Source of the DNA: Brachypterus glaber
Lineage: Eukaryota > Arthropoda > Insecta > Coleoptera > Kateretidae
Direction of reading: 5' to 3'
Length of the DNA stretch: 64,000 nt
NCBI GenBank assembly: GCA_958510825.1
Contig: OY294046.1
Location: 8,754,049-8,818,048, forward strand
The position numbers and the translations under genes were made by a program. How positions within the stretch are numbered: the first letter of the stretch is position 1; every line of letters starts with the position of its first letter. Below are positions 35,005 to 49,100 of this stretch, piece by piece. Below the pieces are notes generated by a model. The model had not been told where the DNA came from and did no database searches. It was given only the letters and a program-made list of their open reading frames with translations.

Positions 35005-35763
35005 CTACATAACGTTTTCGAGATAATTGATCCCCAACTTGTTAAAATAGACAAATTAGTTAGAATTTTGACAGATCAGACAGGTATCCTAGGGTTTTTG
35101 CGGTTGCTAACACCGACTCTGATGTTAAAAACGCAAAATTTCAAATGGAACTGAATAAAGAAGGATCAAAAAGCTGATAAGCTTTTATTGTCGTTACTTT
35201 TTTCTCGGTGTAATGTAATGTATTATAAATATCCATGATTTTCTATAAAAATATGGACAATCTTGTCAAGTTTTAATCGTAAATTCCTCCCAAACTGAAT
35301 AATAAAATATTTAAAATTTAAATAATATTTATTTATAATATTTATTTTACATTAAACTTTAAAAACAAAAACCAACTTAAATATATCATTATTTTAAAAC
35401 CTAATTATAAAGGAAGTTCTAAAATATCATTAAAAATGTCATAATATGGTATAACATACCGCGTAGCCTTAGCAAACAGATAAACATTCATCAATTAACC
35501 TACACAGCTTCATAAAAAATACATTCGATAACCACAGGGGCATAACATGCCTAATTTTAGCAATTTTTTTAAAAAACGGCTATTTTCCTTAAAAACTCGA
35601 GCTCTCGAGGGGTGGGGACAAAAGGATTGTGATCATATATATCATTATTTCCTGTAGATTTTTGTCTGCCGCGGTGCACCGAGTTCTAATCTGGGTACAT
35701 ATTCTGGTTTCGCCTGAATATGGGCGGAGCCAAACGGTCTAAAGAAATCACTTTATCAGAAAA
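35005..35763. other. Gene-free stretch, nothing recognised
   Basis: AT-rich flank of the LINE insertion. A CTCGAG-rich spot occurs at 35597-35612. No supported feature. Confidence 0.4.
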
Positions 35764-35779
35764 ACTAATGTGAAATTCT

Positions 35780-36564
35780 AGGAAGCGGCAAATTGCAGGG
35801 AAATAAGTCAGCACCGGGGGCACGATATATACATCTGCTCGGACAGTCAAGCCGCTCTAAAGGCATTGTGCAATCCCAGCACTAGGTCACTCCTAGTCAG
35901 GGAGTGTGCAGAAGCCTTGGAAGAATTAGCAAGGACCAAAAACGTTCAACTGGTATGGGTACCGGGTAATAGTGGAATTCCCGGAAACGAGAAGGCAGAT
36001 GAACTTGCAAGACTCGGATCAGGGATGGCCTGCACGGGGCCGGAACCTACATTGGGTGTTACAAGGAAGCAGGTAAAGACCGCTCTCGATGAGTAGGCGT
36101 ATACCAAGCTAAAGGAGCAATGGAGGGCCGTCGACGGTTGCCGGCAAGCTAGGGACTTCCTGGCTAGCCCAAGCAAATCAAATACCGACTGGTTGCTGGA
36201 AAAAGGAAGAACTGAGACAACTTTTAGGGGTCCACACGGGCCACTGCAAGCTAAGGAAGCACCTGGCAACAATGCGGATTCTAGAGAGTCCGCTATGCCC
36301 AGGTGCGGAGAGGATGAAATATCCTCTCATTACTTAGACGACTGTGTCAGATACGACAGGATCAGGTTGCAAGTCTCTGAAACTCAAAGACTCAAGTAAG
36401 AGGAACTAAGAGATCTCCCCTGGGCCAATATCCTGACCTTTATTGAAAGGACGGGCAGGTTCAAGGAGGACTCAAATTAGTAAATGGCTGGGATTGCCTG
36501 GGGTGACAAAAAGGGCCAGAAATGGCCTAGTTGTCCGGCTTTGGCCAACCCAAAATTTACTACT
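35780..36564 (+). mobile_element. 5'-truncated non-LTR retrotransposon with RNase H remnant
   Basis: The plus-strand frame reads IYICSDSQAALKAL, then VQLVWVPGNSGIPGNEKADE, the end of an RNase H domain of I/Jockey-like LINEs. It continues past a TAG at 36094-36096 into SPSKSNTDWLLEKG, a degraded zinc-knuckle-like PRCGEDE..SSHYLDDC segment, and a terminal LPWANILTFIERTGRF. The usual His of the W-x-P-G-H-S motif is Asn here. The insertion is bounded by a 16-bp target duplication ACTAATGTGAAATTCT (35764-35779 and 36565-36580) and ends in a short ACT repeat. It is dead: truncated, with stops and a lost RNase H residue. Confidence 0.88.
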
Positions 36565-36627
36565 ACTAATGTGAAATTCTGCGCTGAAATTCAGCCCAAA
36601 ATCTATAGGATGCGATAAAGTGTTATT

Positions 36628-36818
36628 AATGGTGCAGATCGCTTGCAAAACGACTTTACGCTACGCTATTTCAAGAACGCTTTGACATAGAGTCTTGAAA
36701 TTTTGACCAAGAGTTTTTTGCAACGTCGAAAATCTTTGGTCCAAAATTTCAGTCTCTGTGTCAAAGCGTTCTTGAAATATACTAGTGTAAAGTTATTTTG
36801 CAAGGGACCTCCACCATT
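36628..36818. repeat. Palindrome EE
   Basis: GCTTGCAAAACGACTTTACG and TATTTCAAGAACGCTTTGAC mirror GTCAAAGCGTTCTTGAAATA and TGTAAAGTTATTTTGCAAGG around 36720. The arms are about 80 bp. It lies about 200 bp beyond the UFL1 stop. Confidence 0.75.
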
Positions 36819-36999
36819 AATACGACTATATATATTGGCGAATTTACTTTTTTGTGAACCTACTAATAAACTGCATACTTTTAAAAAATCACTTTAAAAT
36901 TAATATTATAAAAGTTACATTCATAGATGATGAGAATGAGCAACTATTTCTGCAAAATTAATTTCGCAGAAATGGAGGGTTTTACCTTTAGTCCTGTGA

Positions 37000-37011
37000 T
37001 TTATTTTTATT
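37000..37011 (-). promoter_or_regulatory. Poly(A) signals of UFL1
   Basis: Two AATAAA hexamers on the minus strand (37006-37011 and 37000-37005) begin 4 nt after the UFL1 stop codon. A 3' UTR of only tens of bases is implied if they are used. The AT-rich background makes chance hexamers common; position is the main argument. Confidence 0.5.
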
Positions 37012-37014
37012 GCT

Positions 37015-37145
37015 TTACGATTTTTCAGCACCAGCGGTTTTTTTGTATTCATTAGCGATAGTTATGATGACTTGTGCCTTTTCTTTTAATTTTTCTTTTG
37101 CGTTTTCCACCTCTGTACCTCCGCCCAACATCAATGTTACAAAAT
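37015..37145 (-). CDS. UFL1: UFL1 coding exon 7 (terminal)
   Basis: 131 nt, completing residue 721 and running to 763, then TAA at 37015-37017. The acceptor is a T12 tract followed by AG|ATTTTG. It encodes FVTLMLGGGTEVENAKEKLK and ends in KKTAGAEKS. The C-terminal tail is shorter and more diverged than in vertebrates, so this is the least certain exon. It does keep the reading frame, has a good acceptor, and is followed directly by poly(A) signals. A family M MITE begins about 25 bp upstream of the acceptor. Confidence 0.85.
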
Positions 37146-40100
37146 CTAAAAAAAAAAAACAATCCTAAATAGACTGCCGCGCATTAAATTCCGGGCACCT
37201 AAAAAATTGACATTTTTTAATTTTAAATATTTCGAAAACTAATTAATGGATTTGACTGATTCTTTTTTTGGTTTGAAGCTTAAACATTCTCTACTTTTGT
37301 TTGTTTTAAAAATTAATAATTTTTTTTTTCGTATTAACAGCAACAAATAATGTACAACTATGTTTATTACCCCATCTTCTAGGACTTGCATGGTAAGCCA
37401 CTGCAACTGTTTAATCAAATTATTAGTCTTTCTTATTGCCGCAGTTTTAATAAATATTTTATTTTTTATTTTTTTACATTTTTACTTCTGGTTTAGGAGA
37501 TATCAGAATTTTTCTGAAAGTTGTCATTTTTTCAGTTAACTTAAAAAGTACTACATGAATTTGATTGATGCTGTGCTTTAAATTTGAAGCTTAACCGAGT
37601 TACGTTTTTCTTTTAATCAAGTTTATCAAAAACATAAATTGGGTTTGAAAAACTTGAGTAGAAGAAAAAATAGGGTCACTCCGTCCGGCGGCAGTTCTGC
37701 GAAATCACCGTTAAGCCTCCGTCAGACGGCAATAAAAAGTTTCCCCCGGATGAAGAAACTGTAGAAGAAGAAGAAGCAAAAGACATGATCGTAGAAGAAG
37801 TAAAAGACATGAGCTCCAAATAAAAAACTCTGCTGATTTAGTACTTTTGAGTTGAAAAATGACAACTTTCAGGAAAATCTTGATATCTCCTAAACCAGAA
37901 GTAAAAAAGTAAAAAAATAAAAAAGAAAATATTCATTAAAACTGCGGCAATAAGAAAGACTTTAATAATTTGATAAACAGTTGCAGTGGCGTACCATGCA
38001 AGTCCTAGAAGATGGGTTAATAAACATAGTTGTACATTATTTGTTGCTGTTAATACGAAAAAAAAATTTTAATAATTCTTAAAACAAATAAAAGTAGAGA
38101 ATGTTTAAGCTTCAAAACAAAAAAAAGAATTAGTTTTCGAAATATTTGAATTTAAAAAATGTCAATTTTTTAGATGTCCGGAATTTAATGCGCGGCAGTG
38201 TATTTCTCTTTTTTTTATGTGCAAAAACGATCATTTCCATGAATAAGAAATCTGTAGGTCCGGAAAATTTGTGACCGCGATAACACTAAAACGCTTTGAG
38301 ATAATAACATTCTACTGGGCTAATCTCAATTGGCCTACTCTCTAAAATCCCTACTCCATAACATTCCTACTCTATAACAACCCTACTCCGTAACACCCCC
38401 TACTTCCCAATAACCCCATTACACTGCAAAAAAAAACCGGTTAACGTGCAATGTAATTACATTTTTGCTTTAACTTTCGACTTCGAAAAGTTAAATTTAA
38501 CTATTCAGTTAATTTTACAAAATGATCAAAATTTGCGTTACGTAATACTTGAACGTTCCCTTACACAGACACAGAAAAAAAAGGTCTGTTTCTGGAGTCG
38601 AGACAAACATTTCTATACGTTTTTGGGGTTGCTGAATCCGAATCTGTGATTGGTTTGACTCGGTCAGGTCGCATTTCGTTGCTAACCTCAAAAAAGTGAT
38701 GAAATGTTCATCACTTTTTTGAGGTTAGCAACGAAATGCGACCTGACCGAGTTAAAGCAACCCCAGATTCGGATTCAGCGACCCCAAAAACGTATAGAAA
38801 TGTTTGTCTCGACCCCAGAATCAGACTTATTTTTGTATGCCTGTGTTATTTATTATTAATGACAAGTAATATTATGAAGTAGTATTGTGGTAGGGTAGAG
38901 GTGTTATAGTAGGGGAATTGGAAGTAGGAATGTCATTCTCCTGGGTGGTTTTTTCTTACCATGATACGTCATAAGCTCCGTAAAAACCTCATCGGTCAAA
39001 AACGGCTTCAGGAAGCTCAAAATCGAGCTAACATGCTTGCCGCTGGCATGTAGCATACACTGCGTTGCCGTACTGAAAATCACCAGCGTTGCCAAATGTA
39101 AAATCAACGCCACGTCTTCGCACTTGTTAAGTTCTTCCAAAAGTTGCATCTTGTGATTCAAAACAATCGTTCTGTCCTTTTTCTTGTCGATTTTTTTTAT
39201 TATCATACTGCAGGATTCCAGGGCTGGGTCTATATTTGACATAAAATCATCGATAGTTTGACTTGTGAGACTTTTGACCAGATTTACCATAGGTATTTTG
39301 TATTCTTGGGGTAAGTCATTACAGAATTTTAACCTTTGGTCGTTATTAAAGTTATCTGTAACTATGCTGGAGTTGATTTCATTAGAAACGTAGTTTAAAA
39401 TATCATTTACTATATCTGTACATAATGATTTTAAAAGATACTTATGCAGCTGGGTTTGAAGCTCGTTTGGACATAATTTTATACCTAAAAATAAATATAA
39501 AATAATTCGTTTTTTGCCACCTTAATATTTTATAATTTTTTTTTTTGAATCTGCTTTTAAAGTGTTTTATAGTGGCAAAGAAAAGTTTCTAATATTTTTT
39601 TCATATTTCTAGAAACCCATTAAAAATATGAAAAAAACCTTTTTTGAAATAAAAAAATTATTTTTTTGCCACCCTAAGCCGTTTTTTGATGAAAAATTTA
39701 AAACCATATTTGAAATCAGCAGGAAATAACATAAAGTTCATTTTTTTATTATGGTTTTCGGACAAACATAATTTTTTAAATCAAAGTTTTGTATAATTAG
39801 GGTGAAAATAGTTATTTATATAAAAATGCAAGGGACTAAAACAGCAAAGTTTAGTCCTGAGGTATATACACTATTTCTTGCAGGACCAAACATAATTTAG
39901 GTAGGTAGATAAAATTAAAATTAAAAACCACGCGTCTAAAATCGGTTGTTTTATTTTCGTAATTTAATCAAGATGCCTGTAAATTGCGAAAAGTCAGTTT
40001 CATGGCTATCGCGATTTCAATTGTTTTTTAATATGGTTGACACAAACGTCAAAAAAATGGACGAAGATGATAAATTTTAAGTTATGTATAAATTGTTATA

Positions 40101-43100
40101 ACAATGTTATTTTTAAAGGTTTTCTTTGTTAAAATCAAATAAATTGGTTTGAATCGCTAATTTATTACAAAACACCACCAAACCTAATTTTTGAACCAGC
40201 AAAGCACATAGTAAGTATAATATTTTAATATTATCAAGGTTGTCGTGATTTTTATTCCCTAGGGAGAAAAACGGCAAGTTTAGTCCCGAAAATGAAAGCG
40301 TAAAATTAGGTTTTAGTCGTGCAAAAAAAAATATTTTTTACCTTTTTCAAACAGCCGTACATCTCCTATAAGTGCATTCAGTTTATTTTGAAGTTCGTTG
40401 TGTGTTTGTCTGCGGTTTGCAGTCTTATTTGCTACTGTAGTCAGGTAGAGTTCACTAGCTACTTCCAATGCTTTTTCGTTAGTTTTGGGTAGTAAAAAGG
40501 CCACTAAAGGCTCAATTAGATCTTCTAAGCCTTCCTCTTCTAATACAGGTGTAACAATATTGTTTAAATCTTCTGATTTTAATATTTCTAGGACTGTTTT
40601 GTCTGATACTTCCACATCCTCATCTTCTTTGTTTTTATTTCCTTTACTGGTATTTTTCTTTGTACTTTTTGTTTTTGTTTCTCTTCCCTGAGCTCCACCT
40701 CCCTGCTTTCCACCTACAGCTTTTTTCCTTCGTTCTTCCCTTTTATCTGTTTTTTCTTCCGCTTCTTCGAATTTTGAACTCTTACTTTGACTTACGTGTA
40801 GACTAGTTTGATATTGCTGATATAGACCACTTTCAACTGCTATTTTAGCTTTTTCTTTTACGATTTCATCGAAATCCTTTGATAAATTTTCGATAAAGGC
40901 TTTAGATAGTATAAACTTGTCTATCACCAACGTCTGCTGTCCCCTTTGTCCTGTTAATACTTTGTCAGTTATTAAATTAAGATCTTTTTCATTAAACACA
41001 GAGGGCAAATTCATTTGCAAATCCACAAATGACTTGCTAGCAATACATTCCTCTATATACCCTTCTATTTGATCTAGTATTGATTTTGAGATAACACAAG
41101 AGTGGAGGTATATAACCGTTTCGTTTGTTAATTGCTTTTTTAGGTAAAGTTTATAGTCAGCTATTCCTAAACGAGTTAAAACATCGTATTCGAGATAGCC
41201 GTTTTGTTTATACGAGTTATTTACGTATTCATTCTGAAAGGAAATAATAGTTTTATCACTATAGCATATTCAACTTCAAAATGAAGTAAGTGTAAACAAA
41301 CGCACGTGACAACAACGGATTTAGTGACAGGGTAGGACTCAAAACAAAATATTTCTATATAACAGTCCATTGCAATGCATTGTACGCTTCATCGCAAGTA
41401 CTCACGTACTGACCTGTTTAATTTTCTACATCCCTACTCTCGCAACATTCGAGTGTTTTAACCAATGAAACCACGCGCAAGCTGCCGCGTGCGCGATTCT
41501 TTTATTTACCTCTACTGAACCTTGAAGTTGAATATACTATAGCCGTTATCCGTGTTCCTTCAAGGTTTTTACCTCAATGTAAAAGTTATTGATGGTAATT
41601 TGATATTCTGAATCCGAAATCATGGCGTTTTGAGATATTGATATTTTTTTTGGTTATTTTTCATTCTGGTCACCAAAATTTCAAATAAAGTCAAGCAAAA
41701 AGCTTTATTTCTCAAAAATAAAAATAAATTAAAAATGGAATGTTTCCACCGGACTTTTTCGCGAAAATGTACAGTGGTGGCATTAAATATCGGGACAAAC
41801 TATTTTTCATAGATTATAGTGGGTCTTGTGTCATCTTTTAGAAAACGTCAAAATATGTCAGATGTTTGTTTATTTTTTGCTGTTATATGAGTAGTTTGTA
41901 GAAAAAGTGTTTTTTATCTTTATTTTAATTTAAAATGAGTTTACTTATCGTGGAAATTTAAGAGAAAAAATGCTCAGTCGTCCTTAGTATTAGAAGATAT
42001 GGATAAGGTTCAGTTTTAGTAAAAAAGTTCAAGAAATAGATCTGTTTCTTAAGAAATGTTTTATTGAGAAAATATTAGGTTCTTATATCAAACCAAAAAA
42101 GGATCATCGGTGGTCAAAAGTTGCAATGGATGGATGGTAAAGCAATTTTTAATTATATAAGAAAAACCGAATTTTTTTTTCGCCTTCCTCAGTGCGGCTC
42201 TTCAGTAATGAACTCTTAAACTCAAATCCATTTGCAGTAGAAAATTTATAAAACCTTGTGAGTTTTTAGCTGTACTGAAGAGTAAAATTAGGTGTGTGTG
42301 TGTGTGTGTGTGTTTTTAATGAATATTAAACACATATTCTTTACCCATATAGTACAATTTTGATCCAAAGATTATCAATTTTATTATTATATAAATAATT
42401 TAAAAAACATTTGTGTAAAATTTAATGAATATATCGTCGGCTTACAAGTAAAGAGCACTAAGTCCAAAAACATGGTTTTGAGATATTAACAAATTTAACT
42501 TTCGCTGTTGTTTTTTAATTTTTGTAATAATTGTTACAAAAATGCACGTTTCGCCAAACAAACACTAAGTCGCTTAGTGTAGAAACATTTGAAATAATCT
42601 ACAAGCAAAACGCCTTAAGTGCATTAAGTGACTTAGTGCCTATTGCCAGATAAAAATTTATTCAAATCAAACTGGTGCGTTTTGTATAGTGGGTAACTCT
42701 CTTGGCAGTCCACCTAGAAGTTAGTTCGGTTTACCTGTACATAGATAATCAAAAATTAATTACAGTACCATAAAAATCCCATTTTTGCAAAAAAGTGACT
42801 TAGTGCCTTTTACTTGTAAGCCGACAATATATATATATATCAATAAACATTAATTTATTAATTTAATATTTTTTGACAGTAAACTTAAACTAAATAATTC
42901 AGTTATGTCAAAACGAAGTAACCTAGTTTTTAATTTTTAAAATAATCCCATCTTAATCCATGAAAAAAATATAAAAATGGCACGAATTTTTTTGAGGTTG
43001 TCCCGATATTTAATGCCACAACTTTACAGACAAGTTTTGAGATTTTGATATTTTTTTAAATAATTATTATAAGCATTATGAAAAAGTAACCCCGGGCAAA

Positions 43101-46100
43101 GTTCTACTAAATTCAATTAAAATATTAAACTAAGCTAAAATATTAACTATGACCATTGACAAAGAACTTTTACCAACAACTTACGTATACTTTTCTATTT
43201 TAATGTTGGTGGTTTTATTCTAACGCTATACAGTAGTAAATTTTATTTTTAGTTTTTGGGTTCGGATTTAAAAATGACTATTTCACAAACAATATATGGC
43301 CTATATATTGTTGGCCTAATCAAAACCTTGCATTTTTATAAAGTTTGTAATTATTACAGATTATGTCAGTTTAAATACAGTGCAACCATATTTCAAAAAT
43401 CAGCTAACTGCGATATTAATTGATTAAAAAAAAAAAAAAAAAAATTATTTTATCTATTATTTCGTTTATGTAGGTTATTTTACTTTATTTTATTTACTTT
43501 ATTTTCTTCCTTTTAATTTTTCTATACTTTTATTATTTTACCGTCATGTTGGTTTTACGCCCTACTGTAAATAGCGCTTAACGCTATAATTTGTTATTTT
43601 ACCGACACGTCTTACTGTAAACAACGCTTAACATATAACCTCAAAATATTAATGTAACGTTTGTTTTCCCGTATTGCGTTATTTTTATTTAAATTAATGG
43701 TTATTATTAATAAGATGATTACATTTAAATCATCTTTTTGTACTGGTGTTTATTTGTTTTGGGTTTAAACCCTTTTAGATAGGTAAGCTCAATTTTCACA
43801 AATTTTCCACTTTTTATATTTTTTTTTGTAGTTTTTCTTATTATTTAAGCTTCTTTTATACTTTTTATAGATGTTATATGCCCGAAGATGGTTTTTTAAA
43901 AACCGAAATGCATCGCATTTATTTTAATAAATGATCAGAAATTAAGGCGTCTCTTATTTATTACTTGCATTTTTAGTTTCTTGACCAATCAGATCAAAAT
44001 GAAACTGATAATTTTTGCAGATGTGAAATTATCACTTGGTTACTATGGAAACAAGAAACTGACAGTTACTGACATCTTAATAAATATTTGCCTATTTTTT
44101 GTGGAACAGCGGTTACTAACCAAGTTAGGGGAATATGTATTTCTCTCTCTTTTTAACTCATCAATTAAACAGAGAAAGAGTAACATACTGGTTAACCGGC
44201 GTTACCACAAAAAATTGACTATTATATTTTTGCAAAATGTGTTTTTAATTTGTGAAGCTTACCTTTAGTTGATTTATTTTTATTGATAAGCAATATAAAT
44301 GCTTATTTTATTACCAAAACATCCTAGGTATAAACCCTAATTAATTTCAAATAATATTGTTATTTTAGGCACTTTCCATCTTAAAAGCTTTATATCATTG
44401 ATATTCATAAATTTTAATTTATTTAATTGAATCTTGGTATTAAAAACAGGCCACTCAAAACTAATTTAAACACTTATTTATTAAAAATATATTTACAGTA
44501 AAGAAGTAAATAATTTACTTCTTTTAAATGACGGAAATCATAACATCAAATGATTGCGCTAGTACCAGTACAGCGTTGCCAAACTTTATTAGAAACCGAT
44601 CACAAATTGTCTTTTTACGGGTGAAAACACCCGTTATTTTATTTCCTTTCTGTTGAAAACTAAACTTTTTAAACAATAACAGCAATGATCTTTATTTAAA
44701 TGCTAAAATATATGTAAACAACTATTTTTTTTTTTGGAATAATCTCAAGCATAAAATATCCTACAAGCAAAGTTTAGACTTGGCAACATTCGCGAACAAG
44801 TGAACATCGTGGTTTTAAAAAGCGCGACAATTTTGAGATTAAAATTTTTAATTATAGTTGTAAACTAATATTGTTTAGTTCTTAAATTTTTAATTTAAAC
44901 AACATTAAACATGGTAAAATTATATACTTCCTTGTTTTGTTTGTGAAATAGTCTTTCAAAATACCATTCGTGAATGTTGAATTATCGATAATTTTTTTAC
45001 TGTATATAAAAAAACATTTTACTTAAGGAAATTGTTTCCATGCATTTTTCGTCAAAATTCCTCGACCTGCGTTCTCGGAATTGTGTAACACGAAAAATGC
45101 ACTCGAACAATTTCCTTAAGTAAAATGTTTTTTTATATACAGTAAAAAAATATCGATAATTCAACATGCACTTATGATATTACTACTGAAAACTAGAGAC
45201 TGGTACAATTACGAGTTTCACACAAGACTTTTTCTACAAAGTTAGGAGAAGCTGGTAGAAATAAAATGTTCGCATATTTATGTAACTAATAGTGACGTTT
45301 TTCTTACCTGGGACCTGGCATAAGCATGCGGAATATACTGAGCGCCAATAAGCCGACTAGTTAGCGATCCATACATTGAAGTTTGATCAAAAAGCGTGAA
45401 AAAGAGTTTTTCATTCATATCTATGTGGTTCAGGATGGTAGAAACAGCGGTAGGCCTTGTCAATCCGGCCAGAGCACCCTTGATTTTTGCTTTACTTCTC
45501 GATATAAAAGATTCAGTAAAGAATATTTTAGGGTCATTGGAATCCTAAAAAAAATACAATATATTTTTAAGGAATTACCCTACGATTTGTCAGGCAACGT
45601 TTTAAAGTTTCTAAGATAAGATAATAATATATATAATATAATCATATTATAATATCAATATATCATACATCACACATATTATGTACTACTTGTACTACTT
45701 AGACAAACTATCTTTTGACATATATTCGATATTTTTTATATTATAAATTATACAGCCTGTTCCAGAACTCGCGTACAGAAATTTGAAGGTATATTAAAAA
45801 CCCTCTGGAAAATATGAAAAAAAATTCAAAAAAAATCCATCTTCAATACTAATTAAAAAGGAAGCTATTTAATCTGACCAATCCTGTTGCTGATGTTGAA
45901 TACCTACAAATTAGTTTTTCCCTACTTATTAGTAACTATGGTTCCGTTTTAATTTTTGAGACGTGCATTGTTTGAGACTTTCAACTTTAGAATCTTTAAG
46001 GTTATTTTTTTTTTAATTTATTAAATTACCTTTACTATAAAGCAATTAGCCAGATCTTTAAGGTTATTATATTTTGAAAAAACTGACAGAGGCTATCAAA

Positions 46101-49100
46101 ATATTCTATTTTTACTCCATCCGGCGGTGGTTTTTTGACATTAATAAATATTTGTCACATTAATTACCATGTCAACCTACAGAATTTGTACCTGCAATAA
46201 TTAAATTTGCTTCCATAGCTACATATTCAATGTATAAAGGTAATTTAACATCAGCAACAGTATTGGTCCACCTAAAACGTTCTTATTTTTGAATTGAACA
46301 AAGATGGATTTTTTTACATTTTCCAGAGGATTTTTAATATACCCTCAAATTTCTGTACGCGAGTTCTGGAACAGGCTGTATATTACGTTCTTAGAACGTC
46401 GTTCTTTATTAAAATATAAAAATTAAAAATTATTGTGCCATCTATGATACAGAGGACGAACTAACAAGGAGGCAATATTAGGAACATGGCAATAATCGGC
46501 GCACCCATCTTACTTATATTTTATAAATATTCACAAACCTGTTTTGCAAATATAAGCTTGTTGAGGTTTTTCTCAATGACGGTCTGTTGCATGAACTCGG
46601 CAGGCATGTCATATTGGATGGTCAGATCGCTGACGCTAATTTGACCGATTTGTGACAGTTTTTCGTTGATCTCACCGGCGATACGCGTTATGTAAGAGGA
46701 GTCAACCAGTTGACCTGAAAAATAAACACTGCTGCCAACAATACAATAATTTACATACAGGGTATTTTTGCGTCAGACTTTGGAAGTTATTAGACGCGAA
46801 AAGACCGTTTCGGCGGACGTGCTCCAGCAACAACTTTGCTATCATTGATATTCCCTGGATTCGATTTGATATTTTTTGGTAGTTATGTGCAGTGAAAGTA
46901 TTCTTTTATTAGTATAGTTTGAAGTGAGTCATGAATATTTATGTTTTTTTATCAATATAATGTTGTTAAGTATTAATTTGGAAATGATGAACATTTTAAG
47001 AGAACTTTTTATGAATTTTAAAGATAACTTTGTATATACACGGTGTATTTGAAATAGCGTCGGAAACAGATGATTCTACATCATAAAATATGACAAAAAG
47101 TTCCTATAAACATATGTCTAAAAATGCGTCATAAGGGAGCTACGCCCCTTTGAAAGTGGCTAAAAAAATCGGTTTTTACTTAATAACTCAGAAACCCTTT
47201 GAGATATATTAACGAGGTTTTGCACGTGAATAATTCCTAATAAGGCCCATCTTTGTATGTCATTCTCATGTACTTATTTAAACCAGGAGTGTGCGAAACG
47301 GGGGGGCCTTATCAGTTTTTTGTCCCAAACTTTTTTCTGTGTAACTTTTTTGAAATTTTAGTTTTGAAATATGATTCCTCAGGTCAAAATACATAAAAAA
47401 GGTACTCTTGTTGTAATACTGTAGGATTAACCGTTTTCGAGAAAAGTTTATTTGAAGGTGAAATAATAATAATAATAATAATAATGCTGATCTGGCTAAT
47501 TATATCTTTGAGAAAAAGCTTCTAACAAGGAATAAAAAGGGTGTTTTGAAATAGTTTGAGAATTTTAAGGGGTTTTATACACGGTGTATTTGAAATAGCG
47601 TAGGAAATTTTAACAGGTGATTCTACATGATAAAATAAGACAAAAAGTTCCTATAAACATATGTCTAAAAATGCGTCATAAGGGAGATTCGCCCCTTTGA
47701 AATTGGCTAAAAAAATCGGTTTTTATTTAATAACTCAGGAACCCTTTGAGAGATATTAACGAGGTTTTGCACGTGAATTAATCCTAATAAGGCCCATCTT
47801 TGTATGTCATTTTCACGTACTTATTTAAACCAGGGGTGGGCAAAACGAGGGGGCCTTATCAGTTTTTTGTCCCAAACTTTTTTCTGTGTAACTTTTTTGC
47901 AATTTTATTTTTGAAATATGATTCCTCAGGTCAAAATACATAAAAAAGGTACTCTTGTTGTAATACTGTAGGATTAACCGTTTTCGAGAAAAATTCATTT
48001 GAAGGTGAAATTCCACGGTTTGAGGACGAAAAATTAAATACTAAAATGTTGAAAACCAAAATTTTAATGATGCAGGGCGAATGTACATTAAAAACTAAGA
48101 AAAAAACCTCATATACAGGTACTTCCAAAAATCAATCCTAATGGAGCTATGGTTTCCTAAATATGCACCATTTTTAAAGGGCTATGGTAGCTTTAAAAGC
48201 GTTTTTTCGACCTACATGAAACTTTTTTTCTTAGTTTTTGATGTAGAATAACATTGCATCATTAAAATTTTGGTTTTCGACATTTTAGTATTTAATTTTT
48301 CGTCCTCAAACCGTGAAATTTCACCTTCAAATGAACTTTTCTCGAAAACGGTTAATCCTACAGTATTACAACAAGAGTACCTTTTTTATGTATTTTGACC
48401 TGAGAAATCATATTTCAAAAATAAAATTGCAAAAAAGTTACACAGAAAAAAGTTTGGGACAAAAAACTAATAAGGCCCCCTCGTTTTGCACACCCCTGGT
48501 TTAAATAAGTACGTGAAAATGACATACAAAGATGGGCCTTATTAGGATTAATTCACGTGCAAAACCTCGTTAATATCTCTCAAAGGGTTCCTGAGTTATT
48601 AAATAAAAACCGATTTTTTTAGCCAATTTCAAAGGGGCGTAGCTCCCTTATGACGCATTTTTAGACATACGTTTATAGGAAATTTTTGTCATATTTTATC
48701 ATGTAGAATCACCTGTTAAAATTTCCTACGCTATTTCAAATACACCCTGTACATCAAAAAAATATGAAAAAAAAAGTTCCTATTAACCTCTTCAGGGACG
48801 AATTTTTTGTTTAAATTAATTTAGTAGCAAAAGTTAAAAAAGCTTTTTATTGTCAAAACAAGTAAACAACTGAAGATGTGCGAATCTTGGCCATTGGATG
48901 TCGCTTGTGGTTGGAAACAAAGCGAATGGAACTAGCTATAGCCACTGAGCAATAAGGAATTTGGTGATTTTCATTTTGTGGAGTTTATTTTTAAACGTAC
49001 ACATATGTGCCTATGCCCCTGAAGAGGTTAAAGTATGTCTATATTTTATAACGTTTTTGTCAAATGTTAGTTTTTAAAGTTAGATTTATATATTTTATTA

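Larger units (their letters stand above)
41770..43026. mobile_element. Family X element in UFL1 intron 4
   Basis: TACAGTGGTGGCATTAAATA, then TCGGGACAA, at the left; TTGTCCCGATATTTAATGCC at the right. CAGTGGTGGC with a GGGACA block resembles Tc1-like ends. It contains a TG microsatellite and the nested family Y. No transposase frame remains. Confidence 0.75.

Noticed and set aside
35946..36272. 108-codon minus-strand frame with leucine/serine-rich sequence
   Set aside because: Antisense shadow of the LINE coding region, whose plus-strand RNase H signature is clear.
39830..40290. Possible repeat pair GGACTAAAACAGC / GTTTAGTCC in UFL1 intron 5
   Set aside because: The matches are short, of mixed orientation and without defined termini, so no element could be delimited.
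40485..40691. Plus-strand 68-codon frame
   Set aside because: Antisense shadow of UFL1 exon 5; its serine/phenylalanine-rich sequence mirrors the lysine-rich linker.
43981..44268. 95-codon plus-strand frame in UFL1 intron 4
   Set aside because: No family resemblance and no splice or promoter context; length is not unusual for chance in this much sequence.
47825..48504. Near-identical open frames on both strands (63 codons each) in the family B element, also at 52058 and 52551
   Set aside because: They arise because the element is an inverted repeat; they have no family signature, no start context and no splice support.
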